Assembly (NCBI RefSeq): GCF_901709675.1
Contig: NC_051105.1
Location: 9,782,604 to 9,846,603, forward strand
Length of the DNA stretch: 64,000 nucleotides
Reading direction: 5' to 3'
DNA from: Syngnathus acus
Lineage: Eukaryota; Chordata; Actinopteri; Syngnathiformes; Syngnathidae
This document shows, piece by piece, positions 37,701-49,700 of this stretch (positions within the stretch are counted from its first letter, which is position 1; every line of letters begins with the position of its first letter). Under the pieces are notes generated by a model. That model made no database searches, had not been told where the DNA came from, and worked only from the letters and a program-made list of their open reading frames with translations. The translations under genes and the position numbers were made by a program.

Positions 37701-40700
37701 TTGCTCAAGGCGTAGAAGTGGCACAGTGAGTTAGTCACAGTGGACTTGATTAGGGAGGTTTATTTTTTGGGGGGGGGCTGTGAGACGATTTGATTGGCTG
37801 CTGCAGTTTTTGAGGTGCAGCCATTAATCCAAGTCCCTTTTGTACCACAGTATAGTTTTCAAAATCCATTAGCGGTTCTTCCCCATTCACGAGTCATGCG
37901 CTATTAATGGTAATTTTTTTTTTTTTTTTCCAGTCCCTGAATGTGAATGCTTGTTTTCAGGTTGATTGAGTCAGACTGCAGCGATGAATAAAACGACAAG
38001 GCTGCTGGAGGTGGTGATAAACTTGCTTCCAACCAACCGAGTGGGCTTGTCTTTAATGAGGAATGCAAATGAAGAAAGGATGGAAGTGTGTCGATTAAAA
38101 TGGCCTCCTTAAATTATACCTCCCATGTCAAGCAACAAAATGATTGCAGCCCCGTAAGGGAGACATCAAGAGAATCTCGATACAACAATAACCTTGGGTT
38201 TTGCCGCTATCTAGGAATCGTTTCCACGTCCATCTATTCAGTGAAAATCTTTTATTATTGCTTCACACTTTGGAGAGTCTTAAAATAGATGTTTCTTGCT
38301 TCTGTTCTTTTCCCAGCAGGATAGCTTCTGGATGCTTTTAAAACTGTTTTTTATTTTTTTTAAGAAACGCAGCCATGGCTTTCGAGTCCCTCAGTGAACA
38401 TACAATATATCACAATTAAATGCAAGCTGAATCTTTGAAAGGTTACGGGGAATCAGGCGGCTTGTGTGGGGGTTGCCATGGTGACAGCAGAGGTGGGTGA
38501 ATAGCGTCTTCCACCGATATGCAAGTCGTAGAGGTGGGGGGGATCCACGCAGAGCCTCATAATATGTTAGCTTGGGGATACTCGGCCACACAACAATTAC
38601 GGATGACATATTCCGTCACAATTGGCCTCCGGTGTCACTTTTGTTGAAGGCGCTGCTGTCAGCTGTCATGGCTGTGTCGCCAAGTGCTATCGTATTCTCC
38701 TAAATCTTCATCTTGTCCTGTATAATGTTTCACAATGGCAGATGTTTATAGATAATGGCTCTCATTATGAAATACTGATATTAATTGAAAGTTTTCAGTC
38801 GCATTTTTAAGTACATTAAAAAAAAGTCAATAAATATTTTCAAAAATGATTTAAAGAGCACCCAGGCGCTAATGAAAGATTTTGTTTATTTTGAATACCG
38901 TGCAGCGTGCGTACGCTTTTGGGGGGGGGAGGACTGCCGAGTATTATAAATCTCTCATGTTGTTCCTATGGTAACCATGCACGGATGTACCTTTTGTGGC
39001 ACATCTATTTGACTTTATGAGCTTATGTTTACCGGGAAACCCTATGATCTCCATTGTGACAGATGCACCAAAGTGGATGCCATGACATTTCCAAGCTCAT
39101 TCATGCATTATTCCACTCAACTTTGTTCCTCTTTGAGGAATCTCTCTGATCTGTTCATTTAGGTCCTCAACTGCGGCGCCGTCTGCCATTAGACTCGGTA
39201 GTAGCGGGGTCGTATTTGCCGGGTGCGGCCAGCGCCTCCCGGCTGCCTGTGATCTAAAATAAAGGGTAAAAGCCTTCGGGGATTGGGTGTGAGCCACGGC
39301 ACGGCCCCCTTTAATAAATTATGAATTTCTCATTGAGATTCAGGTAGATAATTAACACGTCTGAACCGAGCCCGGCAAGATTATTCTGATCTGTTCGTGC
39401 ATTTACGTCCTTGTTGACCTTTTTCGACCATTTACTGAACCAGAAAAAAATTCTTATTAAGGTGGGTGAAAGATGTTTTAATTCATTTCCAGGAAAATAT
39501 TTGGAACACCTTCTGGGAGTGATTTTAGTGTGTGACCAAAACATGCTTGGTGTTCCGGCTGATCCACAAACCGCAACAGCACATGATCACCGGTTGCCAT
39601 AGCAATGACACGAATTGCACTTTTCCTTATTACGGGCCAGTGGACCCGTCCGTTAAAGCTTTTTTGTTTTTTTTTTTACGTCAAGCAAGTATTATGATAT
39701 GTTGTTTCTCCTCGCAGCAATCAAAACCAAAAATGCTGTCAGTCAGCAGTAATCCCCAAATGTCTTTTATTGATATATTTCAGGAATTTCTTCACCCCCC
39801 CCTCCCCTTCCTGTTCTCCTGAGCTCAGGCTGTAATTGAATCCAGGGCTCTCTTGAGAAAACCGAGACGGGAAGGTGGATGAAGATTTCAAGACGAGGAA
39901 AGGCGTCCAATTTTTTTTTTCTCGAGTGTGACGAATCAAGACAACCAGTAGCTGCAGCTATGGTATTAAAACAGGAAATGTTGCGCAGTGAATTTCCAGC
40001 TCCTCTCTACCTTTCTTTCCTTTTTTTTTTTGGGTCAATAAAACCTCTGACATTCTTTAAGCTGCTCTCATCCAACCGTTGAAGCGTTTTCTGACATGAG
40101 GAAGTCTGAAAAGAATCAAAGCGCAATCATTCGGGGGCATCCAGGCAATAGATCTTATTGGATTTGTCCCTGGGGACGACCGTCTTGTCTGTCGCTCTTA
40201 GTCAAGAAGTCAAGCTGCTTGATTCATTTACACATGAGCTGTTCACTAATTAACAGCTTTACCAGAACTTGCCATTTTCTGGACATTGTTATTTTTGGTA
40301 AAAGTGTGTCGTTCTGCTGTGTGTGGTTTGTGGGGAAAGATTTTTATAAGTCATTTGACTTTACTGCAGTTAGTGTGGTCTTGAATGTAGAAGCAATGTC
40401 ACATGCTGTTGATTAGTTCAACCGCACTCAAATGACAAGAACAAGATTGGTGATTATCGTGGACAATTTAATGCGGACCATGCGCCTGCAATTAAGACCA
40501 CATTGTTGTTTTTTTGCATACAAGTTGGAAACTTTCTGGAGAATTTGTGCAACGGTGAACAATTTCTTAGCGTCAAAACGTGGAGCTGCAAGCATGCGTT
40601 ACCAAGGAAACCGGCTCTAAAAGTGGTCCGGCTAAAACCCCTTTGCGTCCGAAGCAAAGCACTTCAAGTTGCACTTCTTCAAAGAGGCACTCGGAAACCC

Positions 40701-43700
40701 CCCGGCTTCATGTATTGTTGATACGTCGTTGAATTAGTCAGTAGGATCGCTTCTTGGCCAAGCAACGCGTCCAGTGCGTGCTCTCGTTCCTAGTCGGCTT
40801 AACCTCTCAGCCAGTGATTTTGGATGTGCCTGAGAATACTCCAAATAGGATGCAGTCTTAACATCTTTTCTACTTTATCCTCCAAAATCCACACATGCGG
40901 TCAGAGTAATTGCATCATTATGTCACGCAGGGACACAAATTGCACCCAACGCCCAAGAATAATACAAGAGGCATTAGGTAAACGCATTTCCCGTTCGTTC
41001 CCGCTCATTTATCAGGAGGCACGATTCTCTCAACGTCGCCATGGTTACGGCCCAGTCTGGCTGTTTGACTGGAGAAATGTTGTAGGTCGTCACCGGGATC
41101 TAAATCCTTCCAGGAAGCGGCGGGCTGCATGGAGCAACAGCTGCCGGCCTTCATTTTGCTTCCCCCGTGTTGGTGCATAAATCTCGTCCCGTCACTTGGG
41201 CTCAACCCATATTTTCATCAATGTAAAGTTTTTGGTTTTTTTTGCCAACAAGTGCTCCACGAGGTTATTCTCATTCCCAGTCTACAGCTAGCCAACACTG
41301 TTGCTAGGCAACAAGATAAAACTGCTCATTGTTTCATCTTCAGATTGCCAATCTCAAACAATTTATTTTTATTTTTTTGCATTTCCATTGTCAAATATGA
41401 ACAGATTCCGTTGCCTTTCGTTCCGCTCTTCCGCGATCAAGTTCAACGCATCACCTCGCCAACATCGTTACGGTTACAGAGTGTGCATCACAGGGCAGAG
41501 AGCTTCTGGATTTGCCACTCCGCGAGGCTAAGTCGTTTTAAGGCTAATCTCGAGGAGGCCGATTGATTGGCCTCTCCTGGAGAGCAGCATGTGCCGCTGT
41601 CATTATTTATTACTGGTGAAGATTAAGGTTAAAAGCGGGAAGGAACATGTTGCAGGTCAAGCAGCAACAGACCATCCATTCGTGGAGACAATGTGGACGT
41701 GGCCACTAAAACATCTAATGGTGTCTCCAAAATATTTTTTTAATATTTGAAGGTCAGACAGGTTTTGAGGAGAAATCCTTTTGGTTGAAACTTTCACGGC
41801 CCCTCTTTGTCTCGACCTTGAGGGACTTGGCGCTCCTTTCCACTCCATTAATCTCATGATTAGCCCGCTGATTGCCGTTGCTCTCGCTCTTCTATTCTTC
41901 ATCTTCAATCCAAACTTCAGTTTCTGTTACGGTTCTCATCAAATCTATTTTTGTTCCAGAAGAATTTTGAATCAAAGAAACTTTCATGTCGGCATGGATA
42001 TATTCCATTAATTGACTAAGGAGGAAATTAAATGATTATTTCGTGTTATTTTGAATTATATTTAAATGGTTAACACATTTTATTCCCTTCTCCAGTCTGC
42101 CTTTATTTACACTCCCTAAATGTGTAGTGAAGCATCCACCGTGTGAGTGATGTTAATCCCTTTGCTGCGGCGACCAAGCAGCAAGGGGGGGTCCAGAATT
42201 TGCCGCATTCGGAAAAGGATTCAGGCAGATGAAAGAGAAAGGCCAATCGTTTTGGTCATTCCGGCCGCCTTAAAACATCCTTCTGCCTTCTAACGAGTTA
42301 GGCACCGTTAACCTCAATTGTGAAAACATTTAGTGGCGTCTCGCATGGGTGCACGTTTCAGATAATACCACAACTTTTTTTTTTTTTTTTTTTTTGCCGA
42401 CGAGCTCGCCTTTCCTTTCCGCTAGAGCAGTCAGTCCGTAAATATGCACGCCCACCACTGTTGGAGCTCCCTGATCTACGACGCTCTCTCCAATAGCGGG
42501 GAGGTTCCTTCACCAAGCTCTGGACCATTATTCAAGCTTAACAGATATTATGGGATGCTCACTTTGTAATTATTTCTCAAGCAAAATCATTATCAGTGTG
42601 AAGCTAACAAAAAGCTTCTGCTGGTGGATCTCCATTGAATGCCCGGGATGTCATTTTCACGGTTGTCTTCTCCGAACCTTAAGGCGGGTTTTTGTGACGG
42701 GATGATTTTTGACAGCTGTGGCAGCCACCCTTCCTCTTAATATTTTTCCCGTGCAGCCCGGGTCGAGGTTTTCCGAGCAACGTCCTCATTTGGAAGCTCT
42801 CCCATTGGCCCGCTTTTGCTTTCCTGAATGTGGAGAGCAAACAGATGTGCCACAGCGCATCGGTACGTGCCGAGAGGGAGGGCGCGACTATCAGCAGGTT
42901 TGCACCCTCCATTCTCTCCCTGTCAGCTTGCGGCTTGTAGCCGAGCCACCCCGGGAACCTCAGTCGCGCATGACCTGAATCACAATAAGCTCTCGCTCCC
43001 GCTGACCTCGCTGTCCTACCCCTCCCTCACAGCGCCAGCGAGTATCCATCCATTCATACCGTCCATACCAAGACACCGCCGTGCAGAGATACGGAAATAA
43101 CCGAGCTAGCGCTGAACCCAAGGGAAATGCGGCCAGGAAGTTCCTATAGCATTCACATATGTTTTCCATAAAAGCACTACAGTGAGGGAATGAATCTTCC
43201 CGCTACTGGAAGCACTTCTGTAAGCCAAGAGTGCAAACATGGCGAAAGTTCAATCGGATCCAGATTGCTGGTGGGGACGCCGCGTCTCCCCCGAAGGCAA
43301 TCCGAGTTCTTCCTCCTGCTACATTGCCGCTAAAGCACATGGCTGCCTTTTAAATCACTGTCATCCTTGACCTTCGACCTCTTCTACCACTGCACGACGG
43401 CCGCTTGATCATTCCGGAACCGAGCCAGAGTCCGTTTTTTAAATCCCAGCCAATCGTGTGTCCAACAATGGCTAAGCAGCTGGCACAAATAACATCATTT
43501 ACTCCTCTAGTGCCCCGCGTGACAAGCTTCTCTTTGTTCCCCCGGAAGCCGACAGACATTGGCAGTGTGTTTATACATCCTTGTAGTATTGGGGGTTGCG
43601 GGTAAGCCCTGCCAAGGCCGGTGCAGGATGGGTGAACTGGACCATACCAACATCTCCTAAAGGGGGAAAGCAGCAGGACGGTACTATATGTTGACCTTTC

Positions 43701-46700
43701 ATGGCTATTTGCTCGAAGGAGCTACCTCAAGGTGGGGGTGATATTTTTTTTCCCTTGTTTGCCCTGCAGTGTCAGCCCAAGTGGACGCTTGTGTGCAGTG
43801 CAGACGTCGCTGTCATCTTTGTTTAGGGTTCCTCTGTCAACGGGGGAGGGGAGAGGGGGCACGCGGAGGTCAGTGTAGTGGTGCAAGCATGATTTCAAGC
43901 GGCGATACACGTGTAAACACAAACAGCGGCCTGGTGTTGAAACCCGACGAGGAACCCGTCGGACCAATATGGACGGGTCAAAAGCTGCAGGGGTTGCGCT
44001 GCGGCTCCAAAGTACAACAGCTGCATTTAATCAGCCCCCCCAAATCTAATCGGCCCGTAGCGTCACGCATCCCCGGCTCGGATGCTGCTTTATTTTTTAG
44101 TGACGGGAGATTTACAAGGCAGGATATGAAAGTGCTTCAGTCAGACGTTTATGGTTTTCACCTCTTGTTCTTTTGTGTTACGATATTAAAATTTAAGTTG
44201 GACAAAATGAAAGTGGAACGGCAATGACGACCCTCAGGGCATCTGCCTCCTGTTTTTTTGGTGGTTTGGGTTTTTGGATGTCATTGAGGGCCAACTTTTA
44301 GTGGCCTTGACTGAGTCTGTGAGGATGAATTTGAAATTTGATTGGTTCAAGAAACAGTCCCCTTGCTAATATAGTTGAAGTTCGCCTGCGCTAGTGATTC
44401 TGAAGGCCCTGGGCACATTCGATCGATTGACATGGCAGCACATAAAAGCTTAAATCTGATTACACAAAAAGAGAATCCACGCAGAGAAAATGCTACAAAA
44501 TGAAAAGAATACATTGTTGGGAATAAATACAAATAATTTCACGTTTTAGAATTTAGGTTGTAAATGTCATTTAGTCCTCCTTGCCGACAATCAGTCACCT
44601 AAATTAAATCCTACCACAGATCGTGCCAAACAAGCCCGGTTGGTTGCGGGGAAAAAAAAAAACGTCACAAGTGCTGACAAGAGCCAAATTGTGGCACACC
44701 TGCATGTAGACACTTTCTGGCATCCTGACAGTGAGTGATGGTAACTGGTTGGCCCAGTGATGCAAGCCCGTGTAGCCAACCGCTGCTTCGACATCTGCGA
44801 GTCACAGCGTCAAATGTTTTTGCGTTCCACTTTTCCAAGCTTTTACTCTGACATCTTTTCTCCACAATTTCCTTGCAGCAGTCTGCCAGGAAGCACAGTC
44901 CATTTGTGCCAGGAGACTGTTTAGGCTATACGCTGCTCCTTCCAGACCTTATCATGGTATGGTAGCAGCTGGTTGGGGTGAGCTTGTTCCCATTCACAAT
45001 TGCATACAAAATAAGAAGCGCAGCCAAGTTCCATTTTGTCTGTTTTCCATGCACCATATGTTTGTACGCCGTATTATCGGCAGGGTGTGGAGTGGTTTGT
45101 GTAGGGAGGCTGTTTGAGGAAGATTATAGATGTGGGTGTGGAAGTGTAGTTTTTTACACTAAGCTGATGGAGCTTGAGTTTTAATTGATGGGGTATTAAA
45201 AGAAACACAACATGACACCCTCACCGACATTGTGGTTAAGCTGTGACTTGTTTTTCTATCTTGGCAAATGTCTGTCTTATGGTGTAAAATTAGAGGAGAC
45301 TCTACTTCCTGGCGCTGTGATGCATCGCGCTCGTGCAAACCAGTCACGAGTTAGCGGCAAGCCAAAACGCTCCTGTCGGGTCCCATGAGTGTTTAATTCG
45401 GTGTCAATACAGTTTTGTTTTGCTTTGTTTGTGTGCCAACGCAGTCGAAGCAACCAAACAGAAAGTTTGTAATAAAACGGCAGGTCACTTGTGTCGCAAT
45501 AAGCAGGGAAGTTGGCTTTGTGTACGGGGTGGAGTTCACGGAGGAGTTTAGACTTGTTCTCTGCTTGGTGTCATTAACCTCCAGGGGGTTTGACTTGTCC
45601 CCAATGTGGACTTCTCCTTTGTTTCCGGTTGTTACGTTTTTATTGTTGGTTTACAACAGGGCAGTTAAAGTTTACTTGGTTGTTGTTAACCGTGTTGGGC
45701 AATCTACTAGGAAGGTGTAGTTAGCTATGATAAAAGTGTATTTTGCTGTAAATTTGCCTCAACTACACAGAAGGAGGTTTTTTATGAGCCCCTTTAAACT
45801 CTTTTGTGATTCAAGGCTACTATTTGAAATAACAACTCAAAGCTACTAACCAGATAAAAATTAGCCAGCTAAGCTACAGTAAAATAAAATATGTAGCTTT
45901 ACAAACATCAAAGTTACTACAGTGTCTACCAGAAAAAAATAGCTAGCTAAACTACAGTAAAAAAAAAAAGTAACTCTACAAACATCAAAGTTACTGTATT
46001 TTCTGCACTATAAGGCGCACCGGATTATAAGGCGCACCTTCAATGAATGGCCCATTTTAAAACTTTGTCCATATATAAGATATATACATTTGGCCCGCGG
46101 GCCGTACTTTGGACACACCTGCTGTAGTGGCTCAATATTGGTCCATATATAAGGCACACCGGATTATAAAGCGCACTGTCGGCTTTTGAGAAAATTGGAG
46201 GTTTTTAGGTGCGCCTTATAGTGCGAAAAATACGGTACTACAAGTGGTGGAGTCTTTTCAAAACAAGATACAGAAAGAGAAAATGTAGCATCTGTGAACG
46301 CCATCATGCTAGCGCTACCATATGTGGTCACAAAAGAATGACTAACGCAGTTTTTTTTTTCTCTCTGCTTTGTCCACAGGTTAAAGCTTCAGGCAAGGTG
46401 TTATTCGACCTGGTGTGTACCCACATGAATCTTATTGAGGGCGATTACTTCGGCCTGGAGTTTCAGAGCCATCAAAAGATGACGGTAAGCGGGAAGGACA
46501 AATAAAGTGAAGGGGCTAATGGGAAGGTCTTATCAAGCTAGCAATTGTCTCTCTGTAAGACCAGTTACACGGTGATGTTATCTTCTTCATAGGTGTGGTT
46601 GGATCCTATCAAGCCAATTATCAAGCAGCTGAGACGTGAGTCTTGACTTTTCTTCCTCTTCGGGTTTCGGTAAGATGCGAATCTAACAAGGTTCTGGCGA

Positions 46701-49700
46701 TTTCTATTTTAATACCTCATATGTTCCTAACAGGACCGAAGCACACGACGTTGAGGTTTGCTGTGAAATATTTTCCTCCGGACCATGCCCAGCTGTTGGA
46801 GGAGCTGACTCGGTGGGTTTGGTTCCACATTATTAATTCGCTCTTCGTCTCATTAAGTTAGCTCGACTTTGAAATGGGTCTATTTGAAGAAATGGGAGCT
46901 GGATGTAAAGTGAAACCTCAGAGTAGAAATCACCTAATGGCCTAATAAATATTCTTTTCCAGGTACCTGTTTGCACTCCAGATTAAACGGGATCTTTCCA
47001 ATGGTTGTCTGACGTGCAATGACACCAGTGCTGCGTTGATGGTCTCCCACATTTTGCAGTGTGAGTGCTGAAGGCTCATTTTCTGTGATGTCGGAGTGAT
47101 TTATTATTATTGAATGATTATTCTTCAAAACTTTTCAGCTGAGATTGGCGACTTTGAGGAGAGCCAGTGCCGGTCACACCTCCTCAATAATAAGTACATC
47201 CCCGATCAGATGCCATTGATTGACAAGATTATGGAGTTCCACTCCATGAATATGTAAGCATGATGTCCTTTTTGTTTTTAAGCTCCCAGTGGCTAAACTC
47301 AGATAAATTCACCCGAGATTTCTCTTTGCTTTTGATCGTATCAATTAAACAGTCAAAGTTTTGTATTACACAGAATGGCTGACTCAGCAATAGTGTACAG
47401 ATTTATTCCCATCAGATTTAGTGAGGCGTTTTATAGCTAGCGACCACACGTGGATTTGAATTTGTCTAGCATTCAGTGAAAATGTGTGCTCACGCACCAA
47501 ATAATTCACAGCTGCTGTCAGCCCGCTTCAGATTTTTAGGGTCGGTTCTGGGTTTGCCGTGTGAAGTCAAGGGTCCTTTTTTCACAAGGTTTGAATTTAA
47601 GCCAAGAGCGACTCCTCAAACTGATGGGCTGGCTGCGGGTGAATGGCTACGCCTCGACAGGAGCTCCTTTTTTAATATACTCCTTTCTTTTTCCCTCCCC
47701 GGGGGGCCTAGTTGATAACGAAATCCGCCGTTCTCGTAGCGGCGGTGCCACGTGAAGATAAGCTGCTCATTAATCACAGAATGCAGGCGGAAAGCAGGCT
47801 TCGGAAAAGTTGCCTAATTTTTTCCCGACAACTTTGCGATATTGGACATAAACACAGTTGACCTTCACGCCCTCAGACTATTGTACTTATCAGTGATGGA
47901 TGGCAAGCTGAAATTTAATTAGATTTGCGTTGTGTATAAGTACTGCATAGAATCAAAACCACGCTAACGTTTATTCCGTTTGGATTTGTCAGTGGTCAGA
48001 CCCCGGCCGAATCCGACTTCCAATTGCTGGAAGTGGCACGACGTCTGGAGATGTACGGGATTCGTCTCCAGCCAGCCAAAGACCGCGAGGGCTCGCGTTT
48101 AAGCCTCGCCGTTGCCCACACGGGCGTCCTGGTCTTTCAGGTGAGCTCCTCTAGATTCGGCCATCTTTTAGATCCCACTTGACTTGTATTCGTCTCCGCA
48201 GGGACACACGAAGATTAACTCTTTCAACTGGTCTAAAGTACGTAAACTGAGCTTCAAGAGGAAACGTTTCCTCATCAAGCTCAGGGCTGATGGCAATGTA
48301 AGTTTATTTTCTGAGAAAAAAAATGCATAGAAAGATGACTGGCACTTATTTATTTATGTGTGTGTTCACCAGAAATCATATCAAGACACGTTGGAGTTTC
48401 TCATGGCCAGCAGGGACTGTTGTAAAGTCTTCTGGAAGAGCTGTGTGGAATACCACGCCTTCTTCCGGCTCTTTGAGGAACCCAAACCCAAGCCCAAACC
48501 CGTGCTGTTCACACGAGGCTCCTCTTTCAGATTCAGGTAACAAAAGCTCTTTTTTTCTCATGCAACGGCGTCACGCAGAGTGATTTTTACTCACCTCTGA
48601 TTGGCCTCTCGCTGTCTTGGCTTGTCTCTGCAGCGGCCGCACACAGAAGCAGGTGATTGACTTTGTGAGGGAGTCCGAGTTTAAAAAGCTTCCATTCGAA
48701 AGGTAAAAAGCGTAATTCATCCGGGTGAGAGCTTTGCTTTTCAAGCTGACATTGTGACGATATCCTGTCTGCTAGGAAACACAGTCGAGTCCAGCACAAC
48801 AGCCGCCTGTCGCCTTTGCCTTCTCCACGCTACCAAAAAGTGCCAAAAGAAGTGAGTTCATCTATCTGCTAGCTTTATGCTAACATATAATGCAAAACAC
48901 CATAGACAGGCTAGTAGAAGTCATCTCATCTAACAAAGTCTGCTCGCTTCATGCTAACATATAATGCAAAACACCATAGACAGGCTAGTAGAAGTCATCT
49001 CGTCTAACAAAGTCTGCTAGCTTCATGCTAACATATAATGCAAAACACCATAGACAGGCTAGTAGAAGTCATATTAGTTTGGTTATTGTAAAAATCCCTG
49101 TAAAATAGTCACTCGAGAATTTGTAAGGCTGCGAATGATCTAGCAAACCAGATGTTGCGGGGGTTCGCTGGACAAGCTTTTAGCATCAATAAGTGGATTA
49201 ACGCTCCCTTCCAGAGTGGTGCTCTCGGGGACCAAGTTGACGCTCCTTCGCAGCACCAGTGGAAGGAGTCAGCGCTGGTGAGTTCACAAGAAACACCCGA
49301 AGCTCCGGGGAGCCCGGCTCACCAGAACCAGGAAGACAGATCGCCGTCCGTGAAGGAGGAGACGAGAGGCTCCATTCGGCCGGCTCACCTCGAACATCTG
49401 GCAACAGGTTCAGCTTCTCGGGCTGCTAAAGGCGGCTACCTTTCTACCTGCTCTGAGAACGATAGGGACTATAATAGAGGCGACGACCCGGTCGGTTGGA
49501 CTCAGAGCTATCGGGGCCGGGTTTCGTTTCAGCCGGACTCTAGAAGCATTAATGGCCCTGTGCAGGTCCACCAGGAGGAATTTCAGGGTAGTATGCATTT
49601 CAGGGAGAGCTCTCGCTCTTCTAAACCGTCTAAAGTTGGGATTCCTGAGATGGATGTTCCCGCCATGCGTAGCCAACATAGCACAGATAAACACAGCAGC

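Larger units (their letters stand above)
34934..46379 (+). other. Large farp1 intron
   Basis: An 11.4-kb intron between the start-codon exon and the first FERM exon. It contains only short ORFs without coding character and many poly-T and G-rich runs. Its 3' end holds an imperfect tandem repeat (45849-45993) and a TIR element (45994-46235), about 150 bases before the acceptor. No nested gene or RNA gene was recognised. Confidence 0.7.

Noticed and set aside
49278-49283. GTGAGT as the donor of the large farp1 exon
   Set aside because: It is a good donor by shape, but it leaves phase 0. Joining to 52054 would then read a stop within three codons. The GC donor at 49987 fits phase and family similarity.
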